NCBI GenBank assembly: GCA_016219175.1
Contig: JACRCD010000069.1
Location: 1-46,307 of the forward strand
From: Deltaproteobacteria bacterium
Lineage (GTDB): Bacteria; Desulfobacterota; Desulfobulbia; Desulfobulbales; SURF-16
Length of the DNA: 46,307 nt
Reading direction: 5' to 3'
Part shown: one piece after another, positions 27,535-34,208 of the stretch
How the letters are laid out: every line of letters begins with the position of its first letter
How positions within the stretch are numbered: position 1 is the stretch's first letter
Notes under the pieces: model-generated
What the model was told of the DNA's origin: nothing
The model's input: the letters and a program-made list of their open reading frames with translations, nothing else
Database searches by the model: none
Translations under genes and position numbers: made by a program

Positions 27535-29358
27535 ATGGAAAGGAAACTGGAAGATTTTTTCAGCCGGCATCTTCTTCTCCAGAAAGAGGGTTTAAGCGAA
27601 GGGCAGCTCCAGAAACTGATCAACACCATTGAGTCGGAATATCAGTCCTGGTTTTTGTCCACCATTATTCAGGAAATTGAAGAAATAATGGCCATCGACC
27701 CCAGCCTGTCCGTCAAGGAGATTGTCCAGGTCGCGGCTGAGCGCATCGTGCAGAACCTGGCCGCCGATGCGGCCACCATCCGCATGTTCGATCCGGAAAC
27801 CCTGCGCTTGACCAGTTTCGGCGCCTACGGGGTTTCGGATTATGAGCGCATGTCCACCATCCCCGTTAAAAACACCATCTCCGGCCAGGTCATCGAGCAG
27901 CAACGCTCCATTGCCGTGCCCAGCATCATGAAGGATCCCCTCTATCAGAACAAGGATATCGTCAGGTCGTGGGGCTTCAATTCCCTGCTGGCCGTTCCCC
28001 TGGTCATGCCCGTTCCCAAGCCTGGCGGCAATAATCTGCTCGGCTCCCTGCAGATCTATTACAAGGAGGATGACCGGAAGTTCGACAAGCTGGAAGTCAT
28101 CCACGCGGAACTGCTGGCCCGCCGTATCAGCTTTGTGCTGGCCAAAAAGAAGATACTTGACCTGGAGGAGCTGAACCGGCGCAAGGAAACCATTGTTAAC
28201 AAGATCTTTGTTAAACTAAGCCGCCGGGAAGGAATCAAGCTGAAGGATTTTTTCGTGCTGCTGATTCCCGAGATCCGGGAGTTGCTGGAGGTGCAGAGCT
28301 GTTCACTCTTCACCGTCTCCGAGGACCAGCAGTTCATCAACCTGGAGGCGGCCTATCCCCAGGACGCCTGCTATCACGATGCGGGGCATAGTTTTACCAT
28401 TGCCCATCATCCCTATTTCCAGGTGGCGGTCAGTGAGACAAAAAACGCGATTGACACGGAATTCGAGCGGATAACCCAGGCCTACGTGCTGATCAAGGAC
28501 CCGGCCCGAAGCGCCCTGCTCAGCAGCCCCCTGCAGGAATTCACCGCCTCCAAGCATATTCACTCCATCCTGCTCGTGCCGCTCAGTGTCGACGGCAGGG
28601 TGCGCCACCTTTTGTCATTTAACGCCACCAACCAGAAGCACTCGTTTTCCGACGAGGAAATAGAGCTGCTCACCTTTTTCGGCAAGGAGATCATGAAGGC
28701 CTCCCGGCTGGAATTCTTTGGCGACATCCTGCATGATATCAAGAATCCGGCCATTGCCGTGGCGGGATTTGCCAACCGTGCCTGCAAGTTGATGGAAAAT
28801 GCCGACTTGGAGCAAGTGCGGGGTAAGCTGAAAAAATATCTTGATATCATGGCCTCCGAGGCCGCTCGTATGCAGGATCTGGCCCAGGCCATGGCCGGCG
28901 AGGGCAGGGAAACAACCGTCGAGCTGTCCGCCATTGCCGCGGTGCGCTACAGCATCATCGAAGAGGTGGTGCATGAGTTGAAGCTCAAAGGGGTCACCGT
29001 GTTGCCGTCGCAGCTGGAAGCGGATCTTTTTGTCTCCTGCTCACGCTTTGCCCTGGAGCGCGTGCTGGACAATCTGCTCAGCAATGCCATGCGCGCCGCG
29101 GCCGAGCAGGGAGAGGGCACGGTGGCGCTAAGGATCCGCAGCCGCAACGGCATGGCCGAGCTTGCTATTGAGAATACCGGCGAGATCCCGGCGGAGCATC
29201 TGGCCCGGATGAAGCAGGGCGCGGTCAAAGGCCGGGGGTTGAACATCATCAACCGTTTTGTCCACACCAACCATGGCAACATAAAAATCGAGTCCGGAAG
29301 CGGCATAACCCGGTTTATTATCATGTTGCCCCTGGTGGCTCCCACAGCAAAACATTGA
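27535..29358 (+). CDS. Double-GAF sensor histidine kinase
   Basis: A 607-residue soluble kinase. Residues about 40-215 and 235-395 are GAF domains; both have the ...LLAVPL/ILLVPL...G core. The kinase part has the phospho-His in GDILHDIKNPAIAVAG, N-box LDNLLSNAMRAA, and a G-box reduced to ENTGEIP and KGRGLNIINRF. Such GAF sensors bind small molecules, cyclic nucleotides or redox cofactors; the ligand is not visible. ATG 27535 has a near-perfect ribosome-binding site (AAAGGAGG), so the longer frame from 27475 is dismissed. No response regulator is adjacent. The gene is bracketed by MITE copies. Confidence 0.88.
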   Translation: MERKLEDFFSRHLLLQKEGLSEGQLQKLINTIESEYQSWFLSTIIQEIEEIMAIDPSLSVKEIVQVAAERIVQNLAADAATIRMFDPETLRLTSFGAYGVSDYERMSTIPVKNTISGQVIEQQRSIAVPSIMKDPLYQNKDIVRSWGFNSLLAVPLVMPVPKPGGNNLLGSLQIYYKEDDRKFDKLEVIHAELLARRISFVLAKKKILDLEELNRRKETIVNKIFVKLSRREGIKLKDFFVLLIPEIRELLEVQSCSLFTVSEDQQFINLEAAYPQDACYHDAGHSFTIAHHPYFQVAVSETKNAIDTEFERITQAYVLIKDPARSALLSSPLQEFTASKHIHSILLVPLSVDGRVRHLLSFNATNQKHSFSDEEIELLTFFGKEIMKASRLEFFGDILHDIKNPAIAVAGFANRACKLMENADLEQVRGKLKKYLDIMASEAARMQDLAQAMAGEGRETTVELSAIAAVRYSIIEEVVHELKLKGVTVLPSQLEADLFVSCSRFALERVLDNLLSNAMRAAAEQGEGTVALRIRSRNGMAELAIENTGEIPAEHLARMKQGAVKGRGLNIINRFVHTNHGNIKIESGSGITRFIIMLPLVAPTAKH

Positions 29359-29535
29359 GATTTCGGCTGGGCAAGGCGCTCTTTTTTTGCGGTTTTTGAC
29401 TTATGTCAAAGACAGCTCTGGGCAAAGAGGTCATCATCAAGAAACCGGAAGGTAATCCGCATTACGCCTTTTTCTGTTGCCCCCTCATGCAGACCAAGGG
29501 CGTCAGGCGGAACGGGATGACTAAAAAATATCAGG

Positions 29536-29670
29536 GGAAGCTCCTGCAAAATAAGCAAAAGAGGGCCTCCTGTCATTTCGACCGAAGAAAGAAATCTAAT
29601 AAAATCAAGGCAATTAAAGATTCCTCACTGCGTTCGGAATGACACACAAGTTCATTTTGCAAGAGCCTTA
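29536..29670. mobile_element. 135-bp MITE-like element, copy 2
   Basis: Same orientation and length as 27269-27403; the left end is more diverged (GGAAGCTCCTGCAAAATA), the right end is ATTTTGCAAGAGCCTTA. Its right end abuts the ribosome-binding site of the CBS-domain gene, so it may carry or have displaced that gene's promoter. The 180 bp before it hold no gene I can support. Confidence 0.85.
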
Positions 29671-29682
29671 GGAGAGACATCT

Positions 29683-30288
29683 ATGAGTGACGCAACGGAC
29701 AGAGACCGCGGCTCGATAGAAATTGTTGAGCCGGATATTATTGCGGCGATGAAAGATATCCAGGGCTATATCGATATCAGTCCCGGCGATTTCAAGGAAG
29801 TCTTTCAGGTGGCCTACCGTCATGCCGTGCAACGGATCAAGGATTCCCTGACGGCCAGGGATATCATGACCAGCCCTGTACACTGTGTCGGCCTGGAAAT
29901 GGATCTGATGCAGGCCGCGGCCTTTATGGCTGACAAACGTATTTCCGGAGCCCCGGTTCAAGACACCGGAGGGAGGATTGCCGGCATGGTGTCGGAGAAG
30001 GATTTCCTGGCCAGGATGGGGCTTGGGAAATCGGTATCCTTCATGCAGATCATCGCCCATTGCTTGCATAACAAAGGGTGCATGATGACCGGCCTGCGTA
30101 ATCATTTCATCCGGGATATCATGACCACCCCGGCAATCACCGCCGGCGCCGGAATGACCGTCGGCGCGATTTCGGCCTTGTTTGTCGACAGGCAAATCAA
30201 TCGTCTGCCGATTGTTGATAGCGATGACAGAATCATCGGCATCGTTACCCGCAATGATCTCGTGCAATCATACCGTGTAACCCGCTAG
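29683..30288 (+). CDS. CBS-domain pair protein
   Basis: A 201-residue soluble protein. After an about 55-residue helical N-terminus come two CBS motifs: about 60-110 (TARDIMTSPVHCVG...AAAFMADKRISGAPV) and about 145-195 (IRDIMTTPAITAGAGMTVG...INRLPIVDSDDRIIGIVTR). CBS pairs bind adenine nucleotides and regulate partner proteins. The HPP-family membrane gene starts 12 bp downstream. In many bacteria HPP and CBS domains are fused in one protein, so this pair is probably a regulator and its transporter-like partner. The ribosome-binding site (GGAGAG) is good. Confidence 0.87.
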   Translation: MSDATDRDRGSIEIVEPDIIAAMKDIQGYIDISPGDFKEVFQVAYRHAVQRIKDSLTARDIMTSPVHCVGLEMDLMQAAAFMADKRISGAPVQDTGGRIAGMVSEKDFLARMGLGKSVSFMQIIAHCLHNKGCMMTGLRNHFIRDIMTTPAITAGAGMTVGAISALFVDRQINRLPIVDSDDRIIGIVTRNDLVQSYRVTR

Positions 30289-30300
30289 AGGCCGAATGCT

Positions 30301-30837
30301 ATGATATTATTGCAAAAAATGAGAGGCAATGGCCAGAGCCCGCCACGGGTGAGCATGGTCGAGGTGTGCTGGTCCTGGATCGGCAGTTTCTGCGGCATAG
30401 CCGCGGTCGCTCTGCTGCATTATAAACTCGTGGATCAAAATGGGCTGCTCATGCTCATCGGCTCATTCGGCGCCTCGGCCGTCCTGATCTATGGCGCCAT
30501 TCGCAGCCCCCTGGCCCAGCCGAGAAACCTGCTCGGCGGGCATATCCTCTCCGCCTTCATCGGCGTTACAGCCTTTCAGTTGCTCGGCGGACATCCCTGG
30601 CTGGCGGCCGCGGCGGCAGTTTCCTTCTCGATTGCCCTGATGCATCTCACCAGCACCCTCCATCCGCCAGGGGGCGCTACGGCGCTGATCGCCGTGATCG
30701 GCGGCGAGAGTGTGCATAACCTTGGCTATCTTTATGTCGTGATGCCGGCCGCCTTGGGAGCAGGCGTGATGCTTGTTGTCGCCCTCATTGTCAACAATAT
30801 CCCCAAGACCAGGAAATACCCGGAATTCTGGCTGTAA
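30301..30837 (+). CDS. HPP-family membrane protein
   Basis: A 178-residue inner-membrane protein with four to five hydrophobic segments and the family signature LHPPGGATALIAV (about 120-132), plus SFGASAVLIYG and SPLAQPRNLLGGH. HPP proteins have been linked to nitrite transport in plastids and cyanobacteria; the substrate here is unproven. It is encoded directly after the CBS-pair gene, probably co-transcribed. The length fits the family core without the C-terminal CBS pair that often follows it. Confidence 0.9.
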   Translation: MILLQKMRGNGQSPPRVSMVEVCWSWIGSFCGIAAVALLHYKLVDQNGLLMLIGSFGASAVLIYGAIRSPLAQPRNLLGGHILSAFIGVTAFQLLGGHPWLAAAAAVSFSIALMHLTSTLHPPGGATALIAVIGGESVHNLGYLYVVMPAALGAGVMLVVALIVNNIPKTRKYPEFWL

Positions 30838-30957
30838 GCGGGATCGTTTCAGGAATCTCCTCACCTCTTCTCTCTCCAAGCAGGGCGGCGTGTCATTTTT
30901 CCGGAAATGATGCGCCGTTCTTTTTCTGGATTTGCTCTGCTCGTATTTTCTTTCATT

Positions 30958-31092
30958 TGAGGCTCATGCCAGATGAACTTGTGTGTCATTCCAAACCCAG
31001 TGAGGAATCTTTGATTGCCTTGATTTTATTATATTTTTCCATTCGGTCGAAATGCCAGGAGGCACTTTTTCGCTTATTTTGCAAGAGCCTCA
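30958..31092. mobile_element. 135-bp MITE-like element, copy 3 (inverted)
   Basis: The reverse complement of the element at 27269-27403 with the same length; it starts TGAGGCTCATGCC and ends ATTTTGCAAGAGCCTCA. It lies in the 428-bp gap between the HPP gene and a coiled-coil gene remnant. The flanks 30838-30957 and 31093-31265 show nothing else I can name. Confidence 0.87.
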
Positions 31093-31265
31093 TTTCAGAA
31101 TCATTCCATTCCGGTAATTTTCGCTGGCCTGCAACTAAAATGAGAAGTAGTGTTTTTTTGTGTTTGAGTAAATTTTTTGATCCGGTAGGACACTATCTGT
31201 CCGGGGTCTCGGGATATGCTGGAGAGTGTCACGCCGGGATGGATTCATGCTATTTCCCCAGGGAA

Positions 31266-31564
31266 ATGGAGGAGGGCATTAAGAGAGCGGTCAAGGAAAC
31301 GACGGAGAGACTGACCGCCGAGGCCGCTAAAAACGAGGAACGGCCGCGCAAAACCTTTGAGGGCGAAAAAAATGTGCTCGCCACCAGGATTTCCGCCCTG
31401 GAGCAGGTTGCCGCCGACCAGAAAAAACAGCTCGATCTGCTGGCCTCCCAGCTTGACAAGGCCTACGGCAAGGTGCAGGACATTGCGTCAAGGCGGTTTC
31501 CAGCCCCAGGGAGCGCTATTATGGGGAACCCGCGAAAGGTTCCGGCCAGAATGAGGGAAAGTAA
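31266..31564 (+). pseudogene. Frameshifted coiled-coil gene remnant
   Basis: From ATG 31266 the frame encodes a charged coiled coil (MEEGIKRAVKETTERLTAEA ... QLDLLASQLDKAYGKVQDIA). Near 31489 the reading changes: in the original frame it drifts into basic nonsense, while a one-base shift restores KAVSSPRERYYGEPAKGSGQ followed by a stop at 31562-31564. The expected junction is GCG-GTC-AAG-GCG, of which one G is missing. It is probably the 3' end of a longer coiled-coil gene. The stop lies 6 bp before the octamer cluster. Confidence 0.65.
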
Positions 31565-31570
31565 AAAAAA

Positions 31571-31691
31571 GTTCAAACGTTCCAGCGTTCAAACGTTCCA
31601 ACGTGAAAACATTCGAACGCCGAATCGCTGCAACGTTTGAACGCTGGAACCTTGAAACGCTGAAACGCTGGAACGTTGGAACGTTGGAACG
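31571..31691. repeat. Inverted octamer-repeat cluster upstream of the four-helix-bundle gene
   Basis: The left half has CGTTCAAA, CGTTCCAG, CGTTCAAA, CGTTCCAA in tandem; the right half has TTTGAACG, CTGGAACC, TTGAAACG, CTGAAACG, CTGGAACG, TTGGAACG (twice), which are opposite-strand versions. The whole can fold into a long hairpin. Its end abuts the GGAGGAGG ribosome-binding site of the next gene. Confidence 0.9.
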
Positions 31692-31704
31692 GAGGAGGTT
31701 CGCC

Positions 31705-32154
31705 ATGACCGCGAAAAACTTTGAAGACCTGGAAATCTGGCAACTGGCCCGGTCATTGACCGGCAGGATATATAAACTTACCAGAGAGGGTGGATTCGCC
31801 AGGGATTTCGGTTTGGGTAACCAGATCCAGCGGGCCTCGGTGTCAGTGATGTCGAATATCGCCGAGGGATATGAAAGAGGCGGCAACCAGGAGTTCATTC
31901 AGTTTCTTGCCATTGCCAAAGGCAGCTGCGGCGAGGTGCGCTGCCAGCTTTATGTGGCCATGGATCAGGGGTATATCGGCCGTGAAGAGGCTGAGCCCCT
32001 GATTGATCAGCACAAAAAATTGTCCATCATGATTCATAAGTTTATGGAGCATCTGAAAGGCAGCAGCTTTAAGGGGCAGAAATACAAACCCCCAAAGCCA
32101 GATGCCAAAATGGCGGAATTCGACGCCCTGTTGCAGAGCTATCTGAAAAAATAA
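31705..32154 (+). CDS. Four-helix-bundle protein (23S rRNA intervening-sequence/Avd-like family)
   Basis: A 149-residue helical protein with the family hallmarks: FEDLEIWQLARSLTGRIYKL at the N-terminus, GLGNQIQRASVSVMSNIAEGYERG in helix 2, and the FLAIAKGSCGEVRCQLYVA helix. Relatives are encoded in intervening sequences of 23S rRNA genes, and a relative (Avd) is the accessory protein of diversity-generating retroelements. Here there is no rRNA gene or reverse transcriptase nearby. ATG 31705 has a perfect site (GGAGGAGG); the longer frame from 31603 passes through the repeats. It is flanked by related inverted octamer clusters at 31571-31691 and 32161-32250, so gene and repeats may move or be copied together (inference). 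Confidence 0.9.
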   Translation: MTAKNFEDLEIWQLARSLTGRIYKLTREGGFARDFGLGNQIQRASVSVMSNIAEGYERGGNQEFIQFLAIAKGSCGEVRCQLYVAMDQGYIGREEAEPLIDQHKKLSIMIHKFMEHLKGSSFKGQKYKPPKPDAKMAEFDALLQSYLKK

Positions 32155-32160
32155 CGGGTC

Positions 32161-32250
32161 CAGCGTGGAAAACGTTCCAACGCGTGAACGCTCAAACGTT
32201 TGAACGCTGGAACATTGAAACGCTTGAACGCTATAACGCTGAAACGTTTC
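32161..32250. repeat. Inverted octamer-repeat cluster downstream of the four-helix-bundle gene
   Basis: Words ACGTTCCA, ACGCTCAA and ACG on the left pair with TTTGAACG, CTGGAACA, TTGAAACG, CTTGAACG, CTATAACG, CTGAAACG on the right around the palindrome CAAACGTTTG (near 32193-32202). It is the same word family as 31571-31691 and lies directly before the ribosome-binding site of the HIRAN gene. Confidence 0.88.
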
Positions 32251-32268
32251 ACCACAGGAGGAAACCGG

Positions 32269-32661
32269 ATGAACCGTCGCAATTTTATCAAAACAACCCT
32301 TGCCGCCCTTGCCTGGCTCGCCTTTCCCCGGCCGGGAAAGTCAGCCGCCCAGGAGATCATCCCCCTGTTTTCCTGCCATGCCGCTGGATTTCAATACTAC
32401 GAGGGACCCGAAATCATCAGCACCCTGCGCCACGGAGAGCAGCTTACTCTGCTCCGCGAACCGGCCAACCCCCATGACGGCAAGGCCATTGCCGTTTATA
32501 GCGCTGCCGGGCAAAAACTCGGCTACCTTCCTGCCTACATCAACGAAACCCCGGCCCTGCAGATGGACGCGGGCCGAAAATTCACCGCCCTGGTGAAGAA
32601 AATTGATCCCACCGCCCAGCCCTGGGAGATGCTGGAGATGACCATTGTTGGGCCGGGTTGA
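32269..32661 (+). CDS. Exported HIRAN-domain protein with Tat-like signal
   Basis: A 130-residue protein. The N-terminus MNRRNFIKTTLAALAWLAF is a twin-arginine signal (RRNFIK), followed by an about 95-residue HIRAN domain (HAAGFQYYEGPEIISTLRHG; LLREPANPHDGKAIAVYSA; KLGYLPAYINE). HIRAN domains are best known in DNA-damage helicases where they bind DNA ends, so an exported stand-alone copy is unexpected. ATG 32269 has AGGAGG at good spacing; the longer frame from 32200 runs through repeats. Confidence 0.82.
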   Translation: MNRRNFIKTTLAALAWLAFPRPGKSAAQEIIPLFSCHAAGFQYYEGPEIISTLRHGEQLTLLREPANPHDGKAIAVYSAAGQKLGYLPAYINETPALQMDAGRKFTALVKKIDPTAQPWEMLEMTIVGPG

Positions 32662-32712
32662 GTGAACCGGCGGTCCGGTTGGAGATACTAACAAATTATA
32701 TCTCTTTTTTTA

Positions 32713-32740
32713 TTGCACTTTCCTGTCGATGCAGTATGTT
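32713..32740 (+). promoter_or_regulatory. Candidate promoter for the WYL regulator
   Basis: TTGCAC at 32713-32718 and TATGTT at 32735-32740 with 16-bp spacing, about 60 bp before the ATG at 32802. The surrounding sequence is AT-rich. The match is moderate. Confidence 0.3.
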
Positions 32741-32801
32741 TCCCCTAACCTTTTTGTGATCGTAGTGGTTTTTCCGAGACAAAAACGAATGGTGGGGAAA
32801 C

Positions 32802-33776
32802 ATGTCAGACCAGCTGGCCTATGAACGATTCTACTGGTTCAATGACGAGATCAAGTCCGGCCGCTATCCCAATACCACCGGCCTGGTTGAGGAATTCGGC
32901 ATTTCCCGGCGCACCGCTCACCGGGACATCGACTTCATGCGCGTCCGCCTCAATGCCCCGCTGGAGTTTGTCCGGTTCCGCAATGGCTACCAATACACCA
33001 ACGACGCCTATGAATTGCCGGGCCGCTGGATCAGCGAGGCCAATGTCTTCTCCCTGGCCCTGGCGGTCCGCCTCGCCTCCACCATCCCCGATCCGGCCAT
33101 CAAAAACGATCTGTGCGCCATCATCAACAAGGCCCTCGGACGCTCAGGCAAGAGGGGAAATAATTGCCTGGAGACCTTTCACGACAAGATCTCGGTCAAG
33201 AATATCGAATATTCCAGGGTGAATACGTGGTGCTTCCGGGAAACGGTGCAGGCCCTGTTTGCCGATTCCCCGCTGCGCATCACCTACCATTCGCCCCACA
33301 TCGGCCGAAATTCGACCCGCACGGTGCAGCCCCTGCATCTCATGCACTACATGGGCAACTGGCACCTGATCGCCTGGTGTACCGCCAGCCGGGCGCTCCG
33401 GGACTTTGCCCTGGCCCGCATCAAAAATGTTACCCCCTCGGACGACAGCCTGAAGCTGCCGGACAACCTGCCTCCCATGAAGGAATATACCCGCAAATAC
33501 TTCGGCATCATGCAGGGTGACGCCGGTTGCGAAGTCGTGCTCTGCTTTTCGCCGCAATCCGCGCCGTGGGTGGTCGAGCAGGTCTGGCATCCGGAGCAGC
33601 AAACCAGCCCGGAACCGGACGGGGGCTTGCTGCTTTACTTTCCGGCCGCTGATTTCCGTGAACTGGTCAAACGCATCCTGAGCCACGGCGCCGGGGTGAA
33701 AATCATCTCCCCGCCGGAACTGCGGGATTTGGCGCGCCGGGAGATCAGAAAAATGGCGGAGATGTATGAGAAGTAA
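32802..33776 (+). CDS. WYL-domain transcriptional regulator
   Basis: A 324-residue regulator. Residues about 8-65 are a winged helix-turn-helix (TTGLVEEFGISRRTAHRDID...). The WYL domain lies at about 148-235 (LRITYHSPHIGRN; VQPLHLMHYMGNWHLIAWC), followed by the WCX C-terminal part (GLLLYFPAADFRELVKRILS). WYL proteins sense ligands, probably nucleic-acid fragments, and often control CRISPR and other defence genes. Its position 430 bp before cas3 on the same strand, with only a repeat cluster and a cas3 relic between, makes it a likely regulator of the cas operon (inference). The start has GGGG upstream. Confidence 0.9.
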   Translation: MSDQLAYERFYWFNDEIKSGRYPNTTGLVEEFGISRRTAHRDIDFMRVRLNAPLEFVRFRNGYQYTNDAYELPGRWISEANVFSLALAVRLASTIPDPAIKNDLCAIINKALGRSGKRGNNCLETFHDKISVKNIEYSRVNTWCFRETVQALFADSPLRITYHSPHIGRNSTRTVQPLHLMHYMGNWHLIAWCTASRALRDFALARIKNVTPSDDSLKLPDNLPPMKEYTRKYFGIMQGDAGCEVVLCFSPQSAPWVVEQVWHPEQQTSPEPDGGLLLYFPAADFRELVKRILSHGAGVKIISPPELRDLARREIRKMAEMYEK

Positions 33777-33900
33777 CGGTGGCAGAGGGGCCTTTTCTTT
33801 TTTTGAAAAAATATTTTTCGGTATGACATCGTCTGACAGGGTGGAGATGGTAGGATGGAGAGGAAGAAGCGGCGCCAAGGGGTAAATGATTGGTGCGCCG

Positions 33901-34010
33901 GAACAATGAAACAGCTTGAACGTTGAAACGCTGAAGCGGCTTGAACACTGCAACTCTGGAATGCTTGAACTGTTTGAGCTCTCCAAACGCTTACACATTG
34001 AAACGCTGGG
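33901..34010. repeat. Degenerate word-repeat cluster upstream of the cas3 relic
   Basis: Variants of TTGAACGTT, TTGAAACGCTG, GCTTGAACA and CTCCAAACG follow each other in mostly one orientation. They are the same word family as the 31.6 and 32.2 kb clusters but more diverged. The cluster ends just before the ribosome-binding site of the broken cas3 start at 34020. Confidence 0.75.
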
Positions 34011-34019
34011 AAGTATGAC

Positions 34020-34178
34020 ATGAAATATTACGCCCACAGCCTTGAGGGACAGCCGCCGGATGAATGGCAGACATTTGAAGAGCATTTGGAAAATGTGGCT
34101 GCGATGACCTCAGGCTTTGCAAGAGCCTTTTGGCGGCGAAGAGTGGACCTGCCTGGTTTGGTCGAGAGCCGTATTTGA
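34020..34178 (+). pseudogene. N-terminal relic of a second cas3 gene
   Basis: From ATG 34020 (with GGGAAG upstream) the frame reads MKYYAHSLEGQPPDEWQTFE then EHLENVAAMTSGFARAF, the typical start of a Cas3 HD domain. A one-base insertion in TTTT near 34120 shifts the frame: the other frame would continue FGGEEWTCLV. Both frames stop by 34190 and the conserved HD motif is never reached. The intact cas3 at 34209 has a different N-terminus (MKKIKFIAHHRQSNGEEQAV), so this is a leftover of a different cas3, not the start of the present one. Confidence 0.8.
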
Positions 34179-34208
34179 AATATGAAAGCGTAGTTAAGGG
34201 ATTTTTGA

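Noticed and set aside
29403-29642. 79-residue plus-strand ORF after the double-GAF kinase
   Set aside because: Its second half is the MITE at 29536-29670, the first half matches nothing I know, and no ribosome-binding site is present.
30957-31640. 227-residue plus-strand ORF
   Set aside because: It starts inside a MITE, passes a frameshifted coiled-coil remnant and ends in octamer repeats; only the 31266-31564 part has coding character.
31705-32154. Diversity-generating retroelement around the Avd-like gene
   Set aside because: No reverse transcriptase, template repeat or variable repeat was found nearby; the protein is only a family relative of Avd.
34100-34122. GGCTTTGCAAGAGCC resembling the end of the 135-bp MITE
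   Set aside because: Only a few bases match and they belong to the cas3 relic coding sequence (SGFARAF); the rest of the element is absent.
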